A DNA stretch of 64,000 bases, from positions 8,642 to 72,641 of the forward strand of contig CALEPR010000154.1 in the NCBI GenBank assembly GCA_937910665.1. The letters run 5' to 3'. A program made the translations under genes and the position numbers. Under the pieces are notes generated by a model. The model saw nothing but the letters and a program-made list of their open reading frames with translations, made no database searches and was not told the DNA's origin. The DNA is from an uncultured Selenomonadales bacterium (lineage in GTDB: Bacteria > Bacillota > Negativicutes > Selenomonadales > Selenomonadaceae). Position 1 is the stretch's first letter. Each line of letters starts with the position of its first letter. Shown here one piece after another: positions 6,727-14,132 of this stretch.

Positions 6727-7239
6727 TTGAAAATGAGTTCGGTTGTGACTTTCAATGAGTTAGGATATTTGCCGAGTGGTTTTCACGATAAAGAACCGTC
6801 TGAAATTAGAAGTGTATTCGTTGATAATTTTCCAAATTCAAGGTCACGTAAAGAAATTTTTGAGGGATATTTGAAATTTTGTAAAACACTCATAACCCAT
6901 GAAGTTAAAAATTTCGTACAATGGCTGGACGGAAGTTTTTGTACTTCAAAAGAAAATCCGAATGACATTGACGTTGTAACTTTTGTAAATTATGATAGAC
7001 TTAATGCATTGTCTTCGGAAAATCAGAAGCTCTTAATGAATTTAGCGCAAACTCCTAATTCAAAGGTGAATTTCAGATGCGATTCATATGTAGTTTTGGT
7101 GTATCCTAAAACTCATCAATGTTATCAGAATTACTTGGATTATCGAATGTATTGGCGAGGAGTTTGGGGTTTTGATAGAAACGATAATCCAAAAGGAATT
7201 ATTCGTGTAACTTACGGAGAGGGTGTTGGATATGTATGA
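6727..7239 (+). CDS. Nucleotidyltransferase-fold protein (DUF6932-like), module gene 1
   Basis: This 170-aa protein has the motif LDGSFCTSKENPNDIDVV near residue 68, which fits the hG[GS]x(9-13)DhD signature of nucleotidyltransferases, and a later Asp in FRCDSYVVLVYP as third carboxylate. The opening LPSGFHDKEPSEIRSVFVDN and NFPNSRSRKEIFEGYL resemble DUF6932 proteins. TTG 6727 fits the AGAGGAG better than the ATG six bases on. It overlaps the next gene by 8 bp, so the two form a unit. The pair is visibly more AT-rich than the phage body, suggesting acquisition. A defence or toxin-antitoxin role is plausible but unproven. Confidence 0.65.
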   Translation: MKMSSVVTFNELGYLPSGFHDKEPSEIRSVFVDNFPNSRSRKEIFEGYLKFCKTLITHEVKNFVQWLDGSFCTSKENPNDIDVVTFVNYDRLNALSSENQKLLMNLAQTPNSKVNFRCDSYVVLVYPKTHQCYQNYLDYRMYWRGVWGFDRNDNPKGIIRVTYGEGVGYV

Positions 7240-8230
7240 TGACGGCAATGAAATTTTAGAAATGCATAGTCATATTGACAGGCTAACTCCTTTTATTGAA
7301 GAACAGTCGAAAAAAATTACAGATGACAGCAGTTTTGCGGAGCGGTTTGCCTTTGCGATGAATCAATCTGCACTTGCGTCAAAAAAAGCACATCTCAAAG
7401 AGCTTTCCAAGAATGAAATCAGAGAATTTATTGAAGTTCATTTGACTGGAGAAAATGTCGGAGTTGGTAATGCGCCGTTAAAATCGGTTACAGGCTTTCT
7501 TGGTAATTTTCAAAATTTTTTTTATCGTACCGCACAGTCTATTCAATACAGAAGTGCAAGCACTAAGAGTATTCCTGAAGGAATAAAAATTTTAGCCGGA
7601 CTCCAAATTGAAGCGTTGCGAGCCGGGTCAATGAAAATTTTGCTGAGTGGTAAAAGTCCTGAAATTTCTCTTTTCGATTGTGAAAAATATGGAATTTACG
7701 ACAGTTTATTCGCAGATACTGTTTCAAAAATTTTCGATGTATTATCTCAACCTACTGCTGATAAAGCTATCGAAAAAATTGCCGGTTTAGGAGCATACTC
7801 GTTTAAGGCGTATAGAAATTTGGTGAAATCCATTGTTGATAGTCGCTTAGATATTGATGGTTTGTGGTATCCTATCTGTGGCGAAACACGAAAATATAAG
7901 TGTCAAACGGAAATTTTGAGAGGTTTCATTCCTGTATTGGAAAAAGTCAGACACGAAACGGAGTTTGTAACTTTGGTCGGCAATTTCACCGCAATAAATT
8001 CAGAATCCAAGAAGTTTAAATACAAAACAGAGTTTGGAACCTCCATCAGCGGAATATTTTCAGAAAAAACGAAATTCAAACTTAAGAAACTTCGCGTAAG
8101 TCCTTTGGACGATATTTCTTATAAAGCGGAATTTTCTAAAGACAACATTATTGTGTATGCAACAGAACAGATTAAAGAATCGTGGACGTTATTAAACGCC
8201 GTTCCTTTGCAACCGCAAGATGACAAATAA
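7232..8230 (+). CDS. Partner of the nucleotidyltransferase (332 aa), module gene 2
   Basis: I do not recognise the family. The protein is soluble, with an acidic helical N-terminus (MYDDGNEILEMHSHIDRLTP), a Lys/Ser-rich middle and a C-terminal third rich in F-K-x-K-T/E-F strands. No membrane helix or obvious catalytic motif is seen. Its ATG lies inside the end of gene 1, after GGAGAGGG, so translation is coupled. A rho-independent terminator follows directly, closing the rightward transcript before the integrase. Confidence 0.6.
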   Translation: MYDDGNEILEMHSHIDRLTPFIEEQSKKITDDSSFAERFAFAMNQSALASKKAHLKELSKNEIREFIEVHLTGENVGVGNAPLKSVTGFLGNFQNFFYRTAQSIQYRSASTKSIPEGIKILAGLQIEALRAGSMKILLSGKSPEISLFDCEKYGIYDSLFADTVSKIFDVLSQPTADKAIEKIAGLGAYSFKAYRNLVKSIVDSRLDIDGLWYPICGETRKYKCQTEILRGFIPVLEKVRHETEFVTLVGNFTAINSESKKFKYKTEFGTSISGIFSEKTKFKLKKLRVSPLDDISYKAEFSKDNIIVYATEQIKESWTLLNAVPLQPQDDK

Positions 8231-8235
8231 AAAAC

Positions 8236-8267
8236 TCCTCTCCGGCTTAAGGAGAGGAAAATTTTTT
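8236..8267 (+). terminator. Rho-independent terminator before the integrase
   Basis: TCCTCTCC (8236-8243) pairs with GGAGAGGA (8251-8258) around a 7-nt loop. A short A4-T6 stretch follows. It ends the nucleotidyltransferase-module transcript. Confidence 0.7.
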
Positions 8268-8283
8268 AAGGAGAGTGATTCAC

Positions 8284-9300
8284 TTGAAACTGCCTAACGG
8301 CTACGGGTCTGTAGTGAGACTTGGCGGCAAAAGACGCAAACCTTATGCCGCTCGAATTACGACTTCGTGGACGGAAGACGGCAAACAGGAGAAAAAATAT
8401 TTAGGTTATTTCAAAACGCGACAGGAAGCGATGAAGGCACTTGCGGATTATAATGAAAATCCGTTTGATTTAGCGTCACGCGAAATTACTTTTGCCGATT
8501 TATTTGAGCGTTGGCAAAAAGTTAAGTACAAGGAAAAAGAAATACCTGCGGAATACGTTTCTGCTTACAAAAAACTTGCTCCGCTGTACGATACGCCTTT
8601 TGCAGAGATTCGCAAGCGTCATATCCAAAACGTCATTGACAACTTGAACGTCGGACATTCTTCAAAAAATCATATAAAGTCAATTTGTACGATGATGTTT
8701 AAGTATGCGATTGACCAAGAAATCGTCACAACAAATTTTGCGTCATTGGTCGAACTTCCCGCAAAAGAGCAAAGCGAAATTCATAAACCTTTCACGCCCG
8801 AAGAACTTCAAATTTTGTGGCAAAACACTGATGATTTTACCGTTAAAATTGCGCTAATTCTTTGTTACACGGGCTTGAGACCGATTGAACTTTTGAAAAT
8901 GAAAAATTCTGATGTACATTTGGCGGAAAAATATATGCGCGGCGGAGTGAAAACTTCGGCAGGTAAAAACCGCGTTATTCCGATTGCCGAAAAAATTCTC
9001 CCGTTTATTTCAGAAATGTACAATCCCGAAAATAATTTTCTGGTGATTCAAAACGGTAAGCCGATTGTTTATCAAAATTTTCTTCAAAAGTATTGGCGAA
9101 AAAACGAAATTTTAAATTCTTTGCCGACAAAACACTTGCCACACGACGGAAGGCATACGTGCGCGACGCTGATGGACGATGCAGAAGTTCCTTTGAAAAT
9201 TCGGCAGTTAATTCTCGGGCATTCTTCAAAAGATATAACGAACCGGGTTTACACTCACAAAACAATTCAGCAACTGATTGACGCGATAAATCGCATTTAA
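8284..9300 (+). CDS. int: Tyrosine integrase
   Basis: This is a 338-aa phage-type tyrosine recombinase. It has an N-terminal arm-binding domain (NGYGSVVRLGGKRRKPY), a SAM-like core-binding domain (about 70-160) and a catalytic domain. The catalytic set is R199 (YTGLRP), H287-x-x-R290 (HDGRHT), H313 (LGHSS) and nucleophile Y323 (RVYTH). The TTG at 8284 stands 10 nt after AAGGAG and is preferred over the GTG that overlaps the SD. It would integrate and excise the phage at attP. Imperfect direct repeats directly downstream are attP candidates. Confidence 0.95.
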   Translation: MKLPNGYGSVVRLGGKRRKPYAARITTSWTEDGKQEKKYLGYFKTRQEAMKALADYNENPFDLASREITFADLFERWQKVKYKEKEIPAEYVSAYKKLAPLYDTPFAEIRKRHIQNVIDNLNVGHSSKNHIKSICTMMFKYAIDQEIVTTNFASLVELPAKEQSEIHKPFTPEELQILWQNTDDFTVKIALILCYTGLRPIELLKMKNSDVHLAEKYMRGGVKTSAGKNRVIPIAEKILPFISEMYNPENNFLVIQNGKPIVYQNFLQKYWRKNEILNSLPTKHLPHDGRHTCATLMDDAEVPLKIRQLILGHSSKDITNRVYTHKTIQQLIDAINRI

Positions 9301-9515
9301 TTTTTGTAGCCTGTTTGTAGTCTACCGCCAAGAACGGAGACAAATTTATAGTAATTTTTTGTAAATAAATGCTGATAAGCGTTGATTTTATTGGCTTTGA
9401 AGGAATGATGATTTTAATTTTATGATAAAGCACAGTGCCAATAAACCAAGTAATAATCAGCTTTTTGTATCCTGTTTGTAGTCTACCGTAACAAACGGAG
9501 ACGCATTTATAGTTA
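9301..9515. repeat. Two imperfect direct repeats downstream of int (candidate attP region)
   Basis: Copies at 9301-9354 and 9462-9515 (161 bp apart) share most positions. The longest shared block is CCTGTTTGTAGTCTACCG, and both continue with AACGGAGAC and ATTTATAGT. GTAG-T-CTAC inside it is a small palindrome. Lying straight after the integrase stop, with phage genes on both sides, they could be Int arm sites or a core plus a duplicated core. No host-derived sequence is recognised. Confidence 0.55.
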
Positions 9516-9530
9516 GTTTGCGAAAAAAAC

Positions 9531-9570
9531 GGCTCTTCCGTGTGATTTTTGGAAGAGCCTAAATTTTTAT
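9531..9570. terminator. Terminator hairpin after the att-like region, possibly bidirectional
   Basis: GGCTCTTCC (9531-9539) pairs perfectly with GGAAGAGCC (9551-9559) over an 11-nt loop. T-rich sequence follows on the plus strand and an A7 run precedes it, so both directions could stop here. Confidence 0.7.
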
Positions 9571-9901
9571 TTTCGTCCTGTCAAAAAGTGCCATTTTTGC
9601 CAACATCATTCACCGCCGAAAAAAATATCTTTAATTTCGGCGAACTTTTAAGGCTTTCATCCGGACACAACGATTAGGTAACGGTATCTTGCCGACACCT
9701 TCGTTTAAGAGCCAAAAATCGTCGATTCTGATTCTAACTTGTAGGATTCGTTAAATCTCCGGATTCGTACCTCGTAGTTTTTGCTGTCTACTTCACAATG
9801 CATTTTTCCGCACAACGACGCGATTTTTCGGCTTTACTTATGTAAACTTGGCAGATTACTTAACAAATTTCACTGGCAACCTTACAAAATGTTCGCTAAA
9901 A
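9571..9901. other. Non-coding stretch with one stable hairpin
   Basis: No convincing reading frame is seen in these roughly 330 bases. CGCCGAAA at 9614-9621 pairs with TTTCGGCG at 9635-9642 (8 bp, 13-nt loop) without a following T tract, so it is not an ordinary terminator. Being next to int and the repeats, it may belong to the attachment region or encode a small structured RNA. Confidence 0.35.
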
Positions 9902-9933
9902 AAAATGACGGCGTATATCCAAAGATACACGCC
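9902..9933 (-). terminator. Leftward terminator of the Panacea module
   Basis: On the minus strand GGCGTGTATC pairs with GATATACGCC (10 bp with one G-T wobble, 4-nt loop), then a T-rich run follows. It lies just beyond the stop of the membrane-protein gene at 9948. Confidence 0.7.
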
Positions 9934-9947
9934 TCATCCTATAACTT

Positions 9948-10679
9948 TTATCCGAAAAGAGAAATCAAAAGATTCTTCCAACCATCAAGACCATACCAGG
10001 CAATGACATCTATCACCAATGCACACATTAGAGCACAGTTTATCCAAAAAATTATGGAATAATTGTCTCCAAAGCTCATTTTATTGATTTTTCGGAGAAA
10101 ATCAAACAATAAATTTAAAAGATTAAACAGCACCAGTGACAACAAGATAATCACAAATGTCAAATGATGAATGTTTACATTACTGATGTTGTTTAATGCA
10201 GAAGTAGACAAAGCCATTCCTGAGACAAAAGCTACGATAACAGCGGCAAAAATACCTAAAATCGTAACGTAATCTTTCTGCAAGTCTTTTTGCAAGTCTT
10301 CGTTATTTTTTTGTATTTGTTGCTCAAGGTTTGTGGCAAGCGCAGAGATATATTTAAAACGCGCTACATCCAAATTGATATGGTCGTAAAGTTTCTTGGC
10401 ATTAAGAAAAAAATCTTTATCTGCATTGTCACCACTGGATTCATACTTAGATTTTATGCCATCAAAAACCTCACGTATATTCTCTGCCAAAGTTTGGAGG
10501 TCATACTTGTCATCGTTTTTAATCGCAGTGATGACACCAAAAATTTCAGAGTAATAATGTCGGAAGTCATCGACATAAATTGACCGCAGTTGAGTAATCC
10601 TTTCCTCCACATTTAATGTGAGAGAATTCAGTGCCAATTCAAAAATATATTCCTTTAGTTTCTCTTGATTGTTATCCAT
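9948..10679 (-). CDS. Three-helix membrane protein, likely partner/toxin of the Panacea gene
   Basis: The protein is 243 aa. A soluble helical N-terminal region (1-135) contains an Asp/Glu/Lys-rich coiled segment. Three hydrophobic helices follow at about 138-160, 173-194 and 207-227, ending in a short Trp-containing tail. It overlaps the upstream Panacea-domain gene by 8 bp and both share one promoter and one terminator. Panacea antitoxins are known to pair with diverse toxins, some membrane-acting, so a membrane-disrupting toxin is a reasonable inference. I do not recognise this protein's own family. Confidence 0.65.
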   Translation of the reverse strand: MDNNQEKLKEYIFELALNSLTLNVEERITQLRSIYVDDFRHYYSEIFGVITAIKNDDKYDLQTLAENIREVFDGIKSKYESSGDNADKDFFLNAKKLYDHINLDVARFKYISALATNLEQQIQKNNEDLQKDLQKDYVTILGIFAAVIVAFVSGMALSTSALNNISNVNIHHLTFVIILLSLVLFNLLNLLFDFLRKINKMSFGDNYSIIFWINCALMCALVIDVIAWYGLDGWKNLLISLFG

Positions 10680-11157
10680 TTTCTGCAATCAACCTCTTCG
10701 GAATAATTTTTTTATAACCGAGACCATTTCTATAAATCAAGTCCCATGCCTTGCCTTCTTGATGCGTATCTTTAACCATATCCCACGGTCGTAAGAGACG
10801 TTTTTTTTCAACAATCTCGTCAACAAACTTTGAATCTTCTTCGCTCAAAACCGAACCATCTATTTTCAAGTAGAAAATAGGCATAGCACCAAAACCACAA
10901 AAATAATCATAAACTTCTCTCACAACCGGGCCAAAGGGCCATGCTTCAATTTCGTCAGAAAAAAAAGCCTTTTTACGCTCTTGCAGAGAAGATTTTTGAA
11001 CATAATATAAAATTTTTTGAAGCTGTAAATTGCTAATAGTTTTGCCGTCGGCAGAACATTTATTGACAACGTACTTGGCAACATCCAGTGCTGTGTAAAA
11101 ACCGCAAAAGTCATAACAGCTGTTTGAGAAAAAAGGAAATACCTTCAACAGTTTCAT
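10672..11157 (-). CDS. Panacea-domain (DUF4065/SocA-like) protein, likely antitoxin
   Basis: This 161-aa protein has the Panacea signatures: TALDVAKYVVNKC, then ISNLQLQKILYYVQ near residue 40, and DEIEAWPFGPVVREVYDYF near 68. The family includes SocA and PanA antitoxins that neutralise unrelated toxins. ATG 11157 is chosen because GAGGTG precedes it. It is first in a two-gene operon with the membrane protein. The more AT-rich composition, own promoter and own terminator mark the pair as an inserted accessory module. Confidence 0.82.
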   Translation of the reverse strand: MKLLKVFPFFSNSCYDFCGFYTALDVAKYVVNKCSADGKTISNLQLQKILYYVQKSSLQERKKAFFSDEIEAWPFGPVVREVYDYFCGFGAMPIFYLKIDGSVLSEEDSKFVDEIVEKKRLLRPWDMVKDTHQEGKAWDLIYRNGLGYKKIIPKRLIAENG

Positions 11158-11211
11158 AAACAACACCTCACAACAACAATTTTCAGAAAATTTTACTAAT
11201 TGAGTTCAAAT

Positions 11212-11240
11212 ATTATATACTTGGGCTAACGGTTTGTCAA
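11212..11240 (-). promoter_or_regulatory. Consensus promoter of the Panacea/membrane-protein pair
   Basis: On the minus strand TTGACA (11235-11240) and TATAAT (11212-11217) are separated by exactly 17 bp. It implies expression independent of the phage cycle, as expected for a module active in the lysogen. Confidence 0.82.
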
Positions 11241-11249
11241 AAAAATTTT

Positions 11250-12455
11250 TTAGCTGAGCAAATTTAGCGCGTCCTGTTTTTCGTGGACAAATCTGTTTCG
11301 GAGTGCGTCGATGATATGTTTCGAGCCGTGACAAAAATCATCAGGACTTCTCCAAACTCCGCCGACAGGCATTGCAAGGTCACACTCGCTGATGAGGAAG
11401 TCATAAATCGCAGAAATAATTTTTCCGTCGAAAAATGCGTCGTCGATATAACTTAAATTCGGCTGTCCGAGTTTTTTGCAAGCAATTAAAAACAAATCTT
11501 TGCAACCCGTCACGCCGTTCTGAACCGCTCTTGAGAGAACGACTGATTTCAATGCGTCCGAATGTTTTTCAAGATTAAAATTTTCTTTGCGAAGTTTTTC
11601 AGCCGCGCCGCCGTAATAAACTTGAATCATATATTCGTCTTGAAGTCTGCCGAAGTTGCCCGGGTCAACCGTGCCGAGTTCTTGCCATTGCTGAATAAAT
11701 TCAGGTGAATTGACTTTATGAGCCGCTAAAACTCTGCCGTAATTCGCCAACTTGTCATCAGGATATTTGCAGAGCCAATCGACAAATTTATCAACACTGC
11801 CGACGTTTGATGCGAATTGATATTTGCCGTAAGAAATGCCGCCTAAATCACCGGCGTTATTGGCAACACAAGCAGGGTCTCCGCTCGATTCATATTTCGC
11901 CGACAACGAAGAAATTTTTTCAACGTCAATTGGCGGCTCGACAGGTTTATCGACAACGTCAGGCTCAAGCGTGTATCTGTACCAATTCGCCTTTCCGATA
12001 ATCGTTTCAAGTTCGGCGTAAAGATTTTTGCCGGGACAATCCGTCGCCATTAAGTCACAGTGACCAACTATGTGAGCGCGGTCTGTAGGAATATTATATT
12101 TTTCGCACAAGTTGGCAATGAGCAACGCCGCCGATTCAATCTGAGCTTGCGAAGGATATGCCTGTGAAAAATCGCCGCTTAAATGTATTCCGAGCGTGTG
12201 ATAGTTTTCTCCGTAAGCGTGAGAGCCAATCGCCCATTCAGGACGACCTCGTTCAATCGTGCCGTCCTTGCGAATTACGAAGTGATAACCGATACCAGAC
12301 CAGCTTTGGCTCAAATGCCACTGATGAATTTGCTCCGCGCTTGCGTTGATGTCACTGCCGCCCGTGTGATGAATCACTATCATATCCGTAAAACTTCGTT
12401 CTTCGAGCGAATACTGAAAGTCAAAAGTTTTTTCAACGATTTTCGCCTGAATCAT
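11250..12455 (-). CDS. Endolysin: amidase plus lysozyme-like domain
   Basis: This 401-aa lysin has two catalytic parts. Residues 20-155 are an Amidase_2/PGRP-type N-acetylmuramoyl-L-alanine amidase with zinc ligands in HHTGG (29-33) and GHCDLMATDCPG (131-142), plus WSGIGYHF. After a Pro-rich linker (165-178), residues 180-400 form a lysozyme-like domain with likely catalytic E189 (AKYESSG) and GGISYGKYQF. No cell-wall-binding repeats are seen. It overlaps the holin gene by 4 bp (ATGA), the usual lysis cassette. It cleaves peptidoglycan at the end of the cycle. Confidence 0.92.
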   Translation of the reverse strand: MIQAKIVEKTFDFQYSLEERSFTDMIVIHHTGGSDINASAEQIHQWHLSQSWSGIGYHFVIRKDGTIERGRPEWAIGSHAYGENYHTLGIHLSGDFSQAYPSQAQIESAALLIANLCEKYNIPTDRAHIVGHCDLMATDCPGKNLYAELETIIGKANWYRYTLEPDVVDKPVEPPIDVEKISSLSAKYESSGDPACVANNAGDLGGISYGKYQFASNVGSVDKFVDWLCKYPDDKLANYGRVLAAHKVNSPEFIQQWQELGTVDPGNFGRLQDEYMIQVYYGGAAEKLRKENFNLEKHSDALKSVVLSRAVQNGVTGCKDLFLIACKKLGQPNLSYIDDAFFDGKIISAIYDFLISECDLAMPVGGVWRSPDDFCHGSKHIIDALRNRFVHEKQDALNLLS

Positions 12456-12655
12456 TTTTCATCGCCGTCCTTCTTCTGTTTTTCAAGCAAACTTCGTCCC
12501 ATATAACCTGCCAAGCCCGTGACAATGTTCATTGGCAGGTCTGTCGTCGGAAATTTGCCCGTGTAAAGCGTGATAATAATATTTCCAATAACTAAAATGA
12601 GCAGGACTAAGATTAGCCCTGCTCCAATAATTTTGTCTGTATTCCAGTTTTTCAT
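12452..12655 (-). CDS. Small holin
   Basis: This 67-aa membrane protein has one long hydrophobic helix (about 9-33, rich in I/L/V), a short second hydrophobic stretch (LPMNIVTGLAGYMG) and a charged tail (LLEKQKKDGDEK), the build of small phage holins. ATG 12655 follows GGAG, and a terminator-like hairpin lies 21 bp upstream. It overlaps the endolysin start by 4 bp. It would form the membrane lesions that release endolysin. Confidence 0.75.
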   Translation of the reverse strand: MKNWNTDKIIGAGLILVLLILVIGNIIITLYTGKFPTTDLPMNIVTGLAGYMGRSLLEKQKKDGDEK

Positions 12656-12669
12656 TGAAATCACTCCAC

Positions 12670-12692
12670 AAAAAAAGCCGCTGTTGACGGCT
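12670..12692 (-). terminator. Hairpin and U tract directly upstream of the holin
   Basis: On the minus strand AGCCG pairs with CGGCT over a 7-nt loop (12676-12692) and is followed by T7. It lies between the hairpin at 12771 and the holin SD, so it can attenuate read-through into the lysis genes. Confidence 0.6.
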
Positions 12693-12770
12693 GTGATTTT
12701 CTTGCTATAATTTTCAAAGCGATTGATAAGGATGCCTTGTCATTTCGGCTTTGCAGTATCTTAAAAAGTA

Positions 12771-12790
12771 AAAAATCCGCTTACAAGCGG
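12771..12790 (-). terminator. Leftward terminator after the 103-aa membrane gene
   Basis: CCGCT-taca-AGCGG (12777-12790) is followed on the minus strand by a T-rich run (TTTTTTACTTTTT). The 240 bases between 12656 and 12896 hold this and the hairpin at 12670 but no gene. Confidence 0.6.
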
Positions 12791-12896
12791 AGGATTTAAA
12801 AAAACAAACAAACTTCAAAACAAACAGAGCAAGTGATTTGAAATATCAATCGCTTATTTTTTTGTCAAGAAATTTTAAATGCTTTTGAGCATTTTG

Positions 12897-13208
12897 TCAA
12901 TCTTTAATCGGCAGTGACAAAAGTTTTGAGTATAAATCTTCAATGCCACCGTTGCCGCCGAGTGAATGATATTTTTTATAAATATCGGCGATGCCGGTGC
13001 GAGCGTAGATAGGCGCGAAACCTTTCTCGATGTAATAATTACATTCTCGAATCAAATTCATTCGCGTGTTTAAAAGCTCCAATTCCTCAAAATCTTCTTT
13101 GCGTTGCTTATTTTTTTCTTCCGCCTCGCGCATTTTTTTGAATTTCCAACCTGCGTATCCGACGGCGAGAGTTAAAACACCTTCGACTAAAACTGCAATA
13201 AATTCCAT
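12897..13208 (-). CDS. Phage membrane protein near the lysis cassette (103 aa)
   Basis: The protein begins MEFIAVLVEGVLTLAVGYAG, a single N-terminal membrane helix, followed by a basic coiled helix. The C-terminus carries NYYIEKGFAPIYA, then YKKYHSLGGNGGIEDLY, a pattern common in Bacillota phage proteins next to holins. Those are often called holin-like; their role is not settled. SD AGGTGG. It is enclosed by hairpin terminators on both sides. Confidence 0.7.
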   Translation of the reverse strand: MEFIAVLVEGVLTLAVGYAGWKFKKMREAEEKNKQRKEDFEELELLNTRMNLIRECNYYIEKGFAPIYARTGIADIYKKYHSLGGNGGIEDLYSKLLSLPIKD

Positions 13209-13228
13209 AAAATCACCACCTGCATAAA

Positions 13229-13261
13229 GAAAAACGCCGATAACCTTTAACGGCTCGGCGT
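13229..13261 (-). terminator. Leftward terminator after xkdX
   Basis: On the minus strand ACGCCG pairs with CGGCGT around a 16-nt interior and is followed by TTTTTCTTT. It lies directly upstream of the SD of the 103-aa membrane gene. Confidence 0.6.
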
Positions 13262-13277
13262 TTTAGTTTCCTCAAAA

Positions 13278-13412
13278 CTATTCGTTATTTTCTTTCGGAG
13301 CAAGAATCTCGTCAGCCTGTTCCTGAGTAAGCCAGCCTTTCGCCACAGCATTTTCGATACCTTTTTGGTCAAGCTGTCCGCTCTCGAAAAGTCTTTTCAA
13401 TCTCTCAAACAT
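13278..13412 (-). CDS. xkdX: XkdX-family protein (44 aa)
   Basis: These 44 codons read MFERLKRLFESGQLDQ, then IENAVAKGWLTQEQADEIL. This is the XkdX pattern (helix, hydrophobic turn, G-W-I/L-T-x-x-x-A/E-x-x-I) seen at the end of PBSX-type tail operons. GGAGG lies 8 nt before the ATG. Its place after the tail-fibre/DGR block and before the lysis genes fits. The biochemical role is unknown. Confidence 0.78.
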   Translation of the reverse strand: MFERLKRLFESGQLDQKGIENAVAKGWLTQEQADEILAPKENNE

Positions 13413-13415
13413 TTT

Positions 13416-13712
13416 TCACGCCTCCAACATCGAAATGATAAGATTGTCAATCGCCGCAGAATTTTCAGCGATTGCCGCCGCCGCTTCGTCCGATTCGATT
13501 CCTGCGTCGTACTTAATCAAAAAGACGGTGTCGTCCGCGCCAACACCGTCTCTGCCTTGCAAATTGTACGCCGTGCATTGATAAGCCACACCTTGCGCCG
13601 TCTCCTCGTCCGCCGCAACATAGCAGCCCGTCGAAGTTTTTTTCTTGATGAAATACGGCTTCTCCGTACTTCCGACGGTCTCGCCGTCGCTGACTTTGAT
13701 AATTTTGTACAT
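13416..13712 (-). CDS. Small tail-region protein preceding XkdX (98 aa)
   Basis: It begins MYKIIKVSDGETVGSTEKPYF, continues with a conserved-looking AYQCTAYNLQGRD segment and ends in an Ala-rich helix (ESDEAAAAIAENS). Proteins of this build usually sit directly before XkdX in Bacillota phages, as here (3 bp away). It is probably structural or tail-associated. No catalytic motif is seen. Confidence 0.65.
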   Translation of the reverse strand: MYKIIKVSDGETVGSTEKPYFIKKKTSTGCYVAADEETAQGVAYQCTAYNLQGRDGVGADDTVFLIKYDAGIESDEAAAAIAENSAAIDNLIISMLEA

Positions 13713-13715
13713 ATT

Positions 13716-14132
13716 TCACAGTCCTTTCTTCGCGCCGACAAGCTCGGCGATATATTTTAAATCCTCAATCGGTGCATTAAAAAAATCGTTGCTCCAAAGC
13801 CAATAGTCAACGTGTTCAGGACGACGATATTTTTGCGCCAAATCATTTTTCCAAACTCTTTTCCAAAAATCATTTCGTTCTTGCGGCGAATCAAAATTTT
13901 TCGGCTCAAGTTTGTCGATAATCGCGTGAGAAATTTTTCCGCGCTCCAATCCTCTGCCGTCATAGTCGCAAGCAAAATATTTATGCGCCGCCGCACTTCT
14001 TGACACACAAACTTTTCTGCCTTTGTGATACAGCAAGCCGTCATCGCGCAACTCTAAAAATTCTCCGTAGTGAATATTAAATTCGCCGCCGATTCCTCGC
14101 CGTTTGAAATGTTTTATCGTTACATATTGCAT
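13716..14132 (-). CDS. Unknown protein overlapping the DGR reverse transcriptase (138 aa)
   Basis: ATG 14132 follows AGAAGGA; the ORF could be extended upstream but only inside the RT gene and without an SD. The sequence starts MQYVTIKHFKRRGIGGEFNI, then YGEFLELRDDGLLYHKGRKVC, suggesting a small beta domain, with a helical Trp-rich C-terminus (HVDYWLWSNDFF). It overlaps the RT gene by 56 bp and so is translated from the same message. It may be a DGR accessory protein or simply the next tail gene. No family recognised. Confidence 0.6.
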   Translation of the reverse strand: MQYVTIKHFKRRGIGGEFNIHYGEFLELRDDGLLYHKGRKVCVSRSAAAHKYFACDYDGRGLERGKISHAIIDKLEPKNFDSPQERNDFWKRVWKNDLAQKYRRPEHVDYWLWSNDFFNAPIEDLKYIAELVGAKKGL

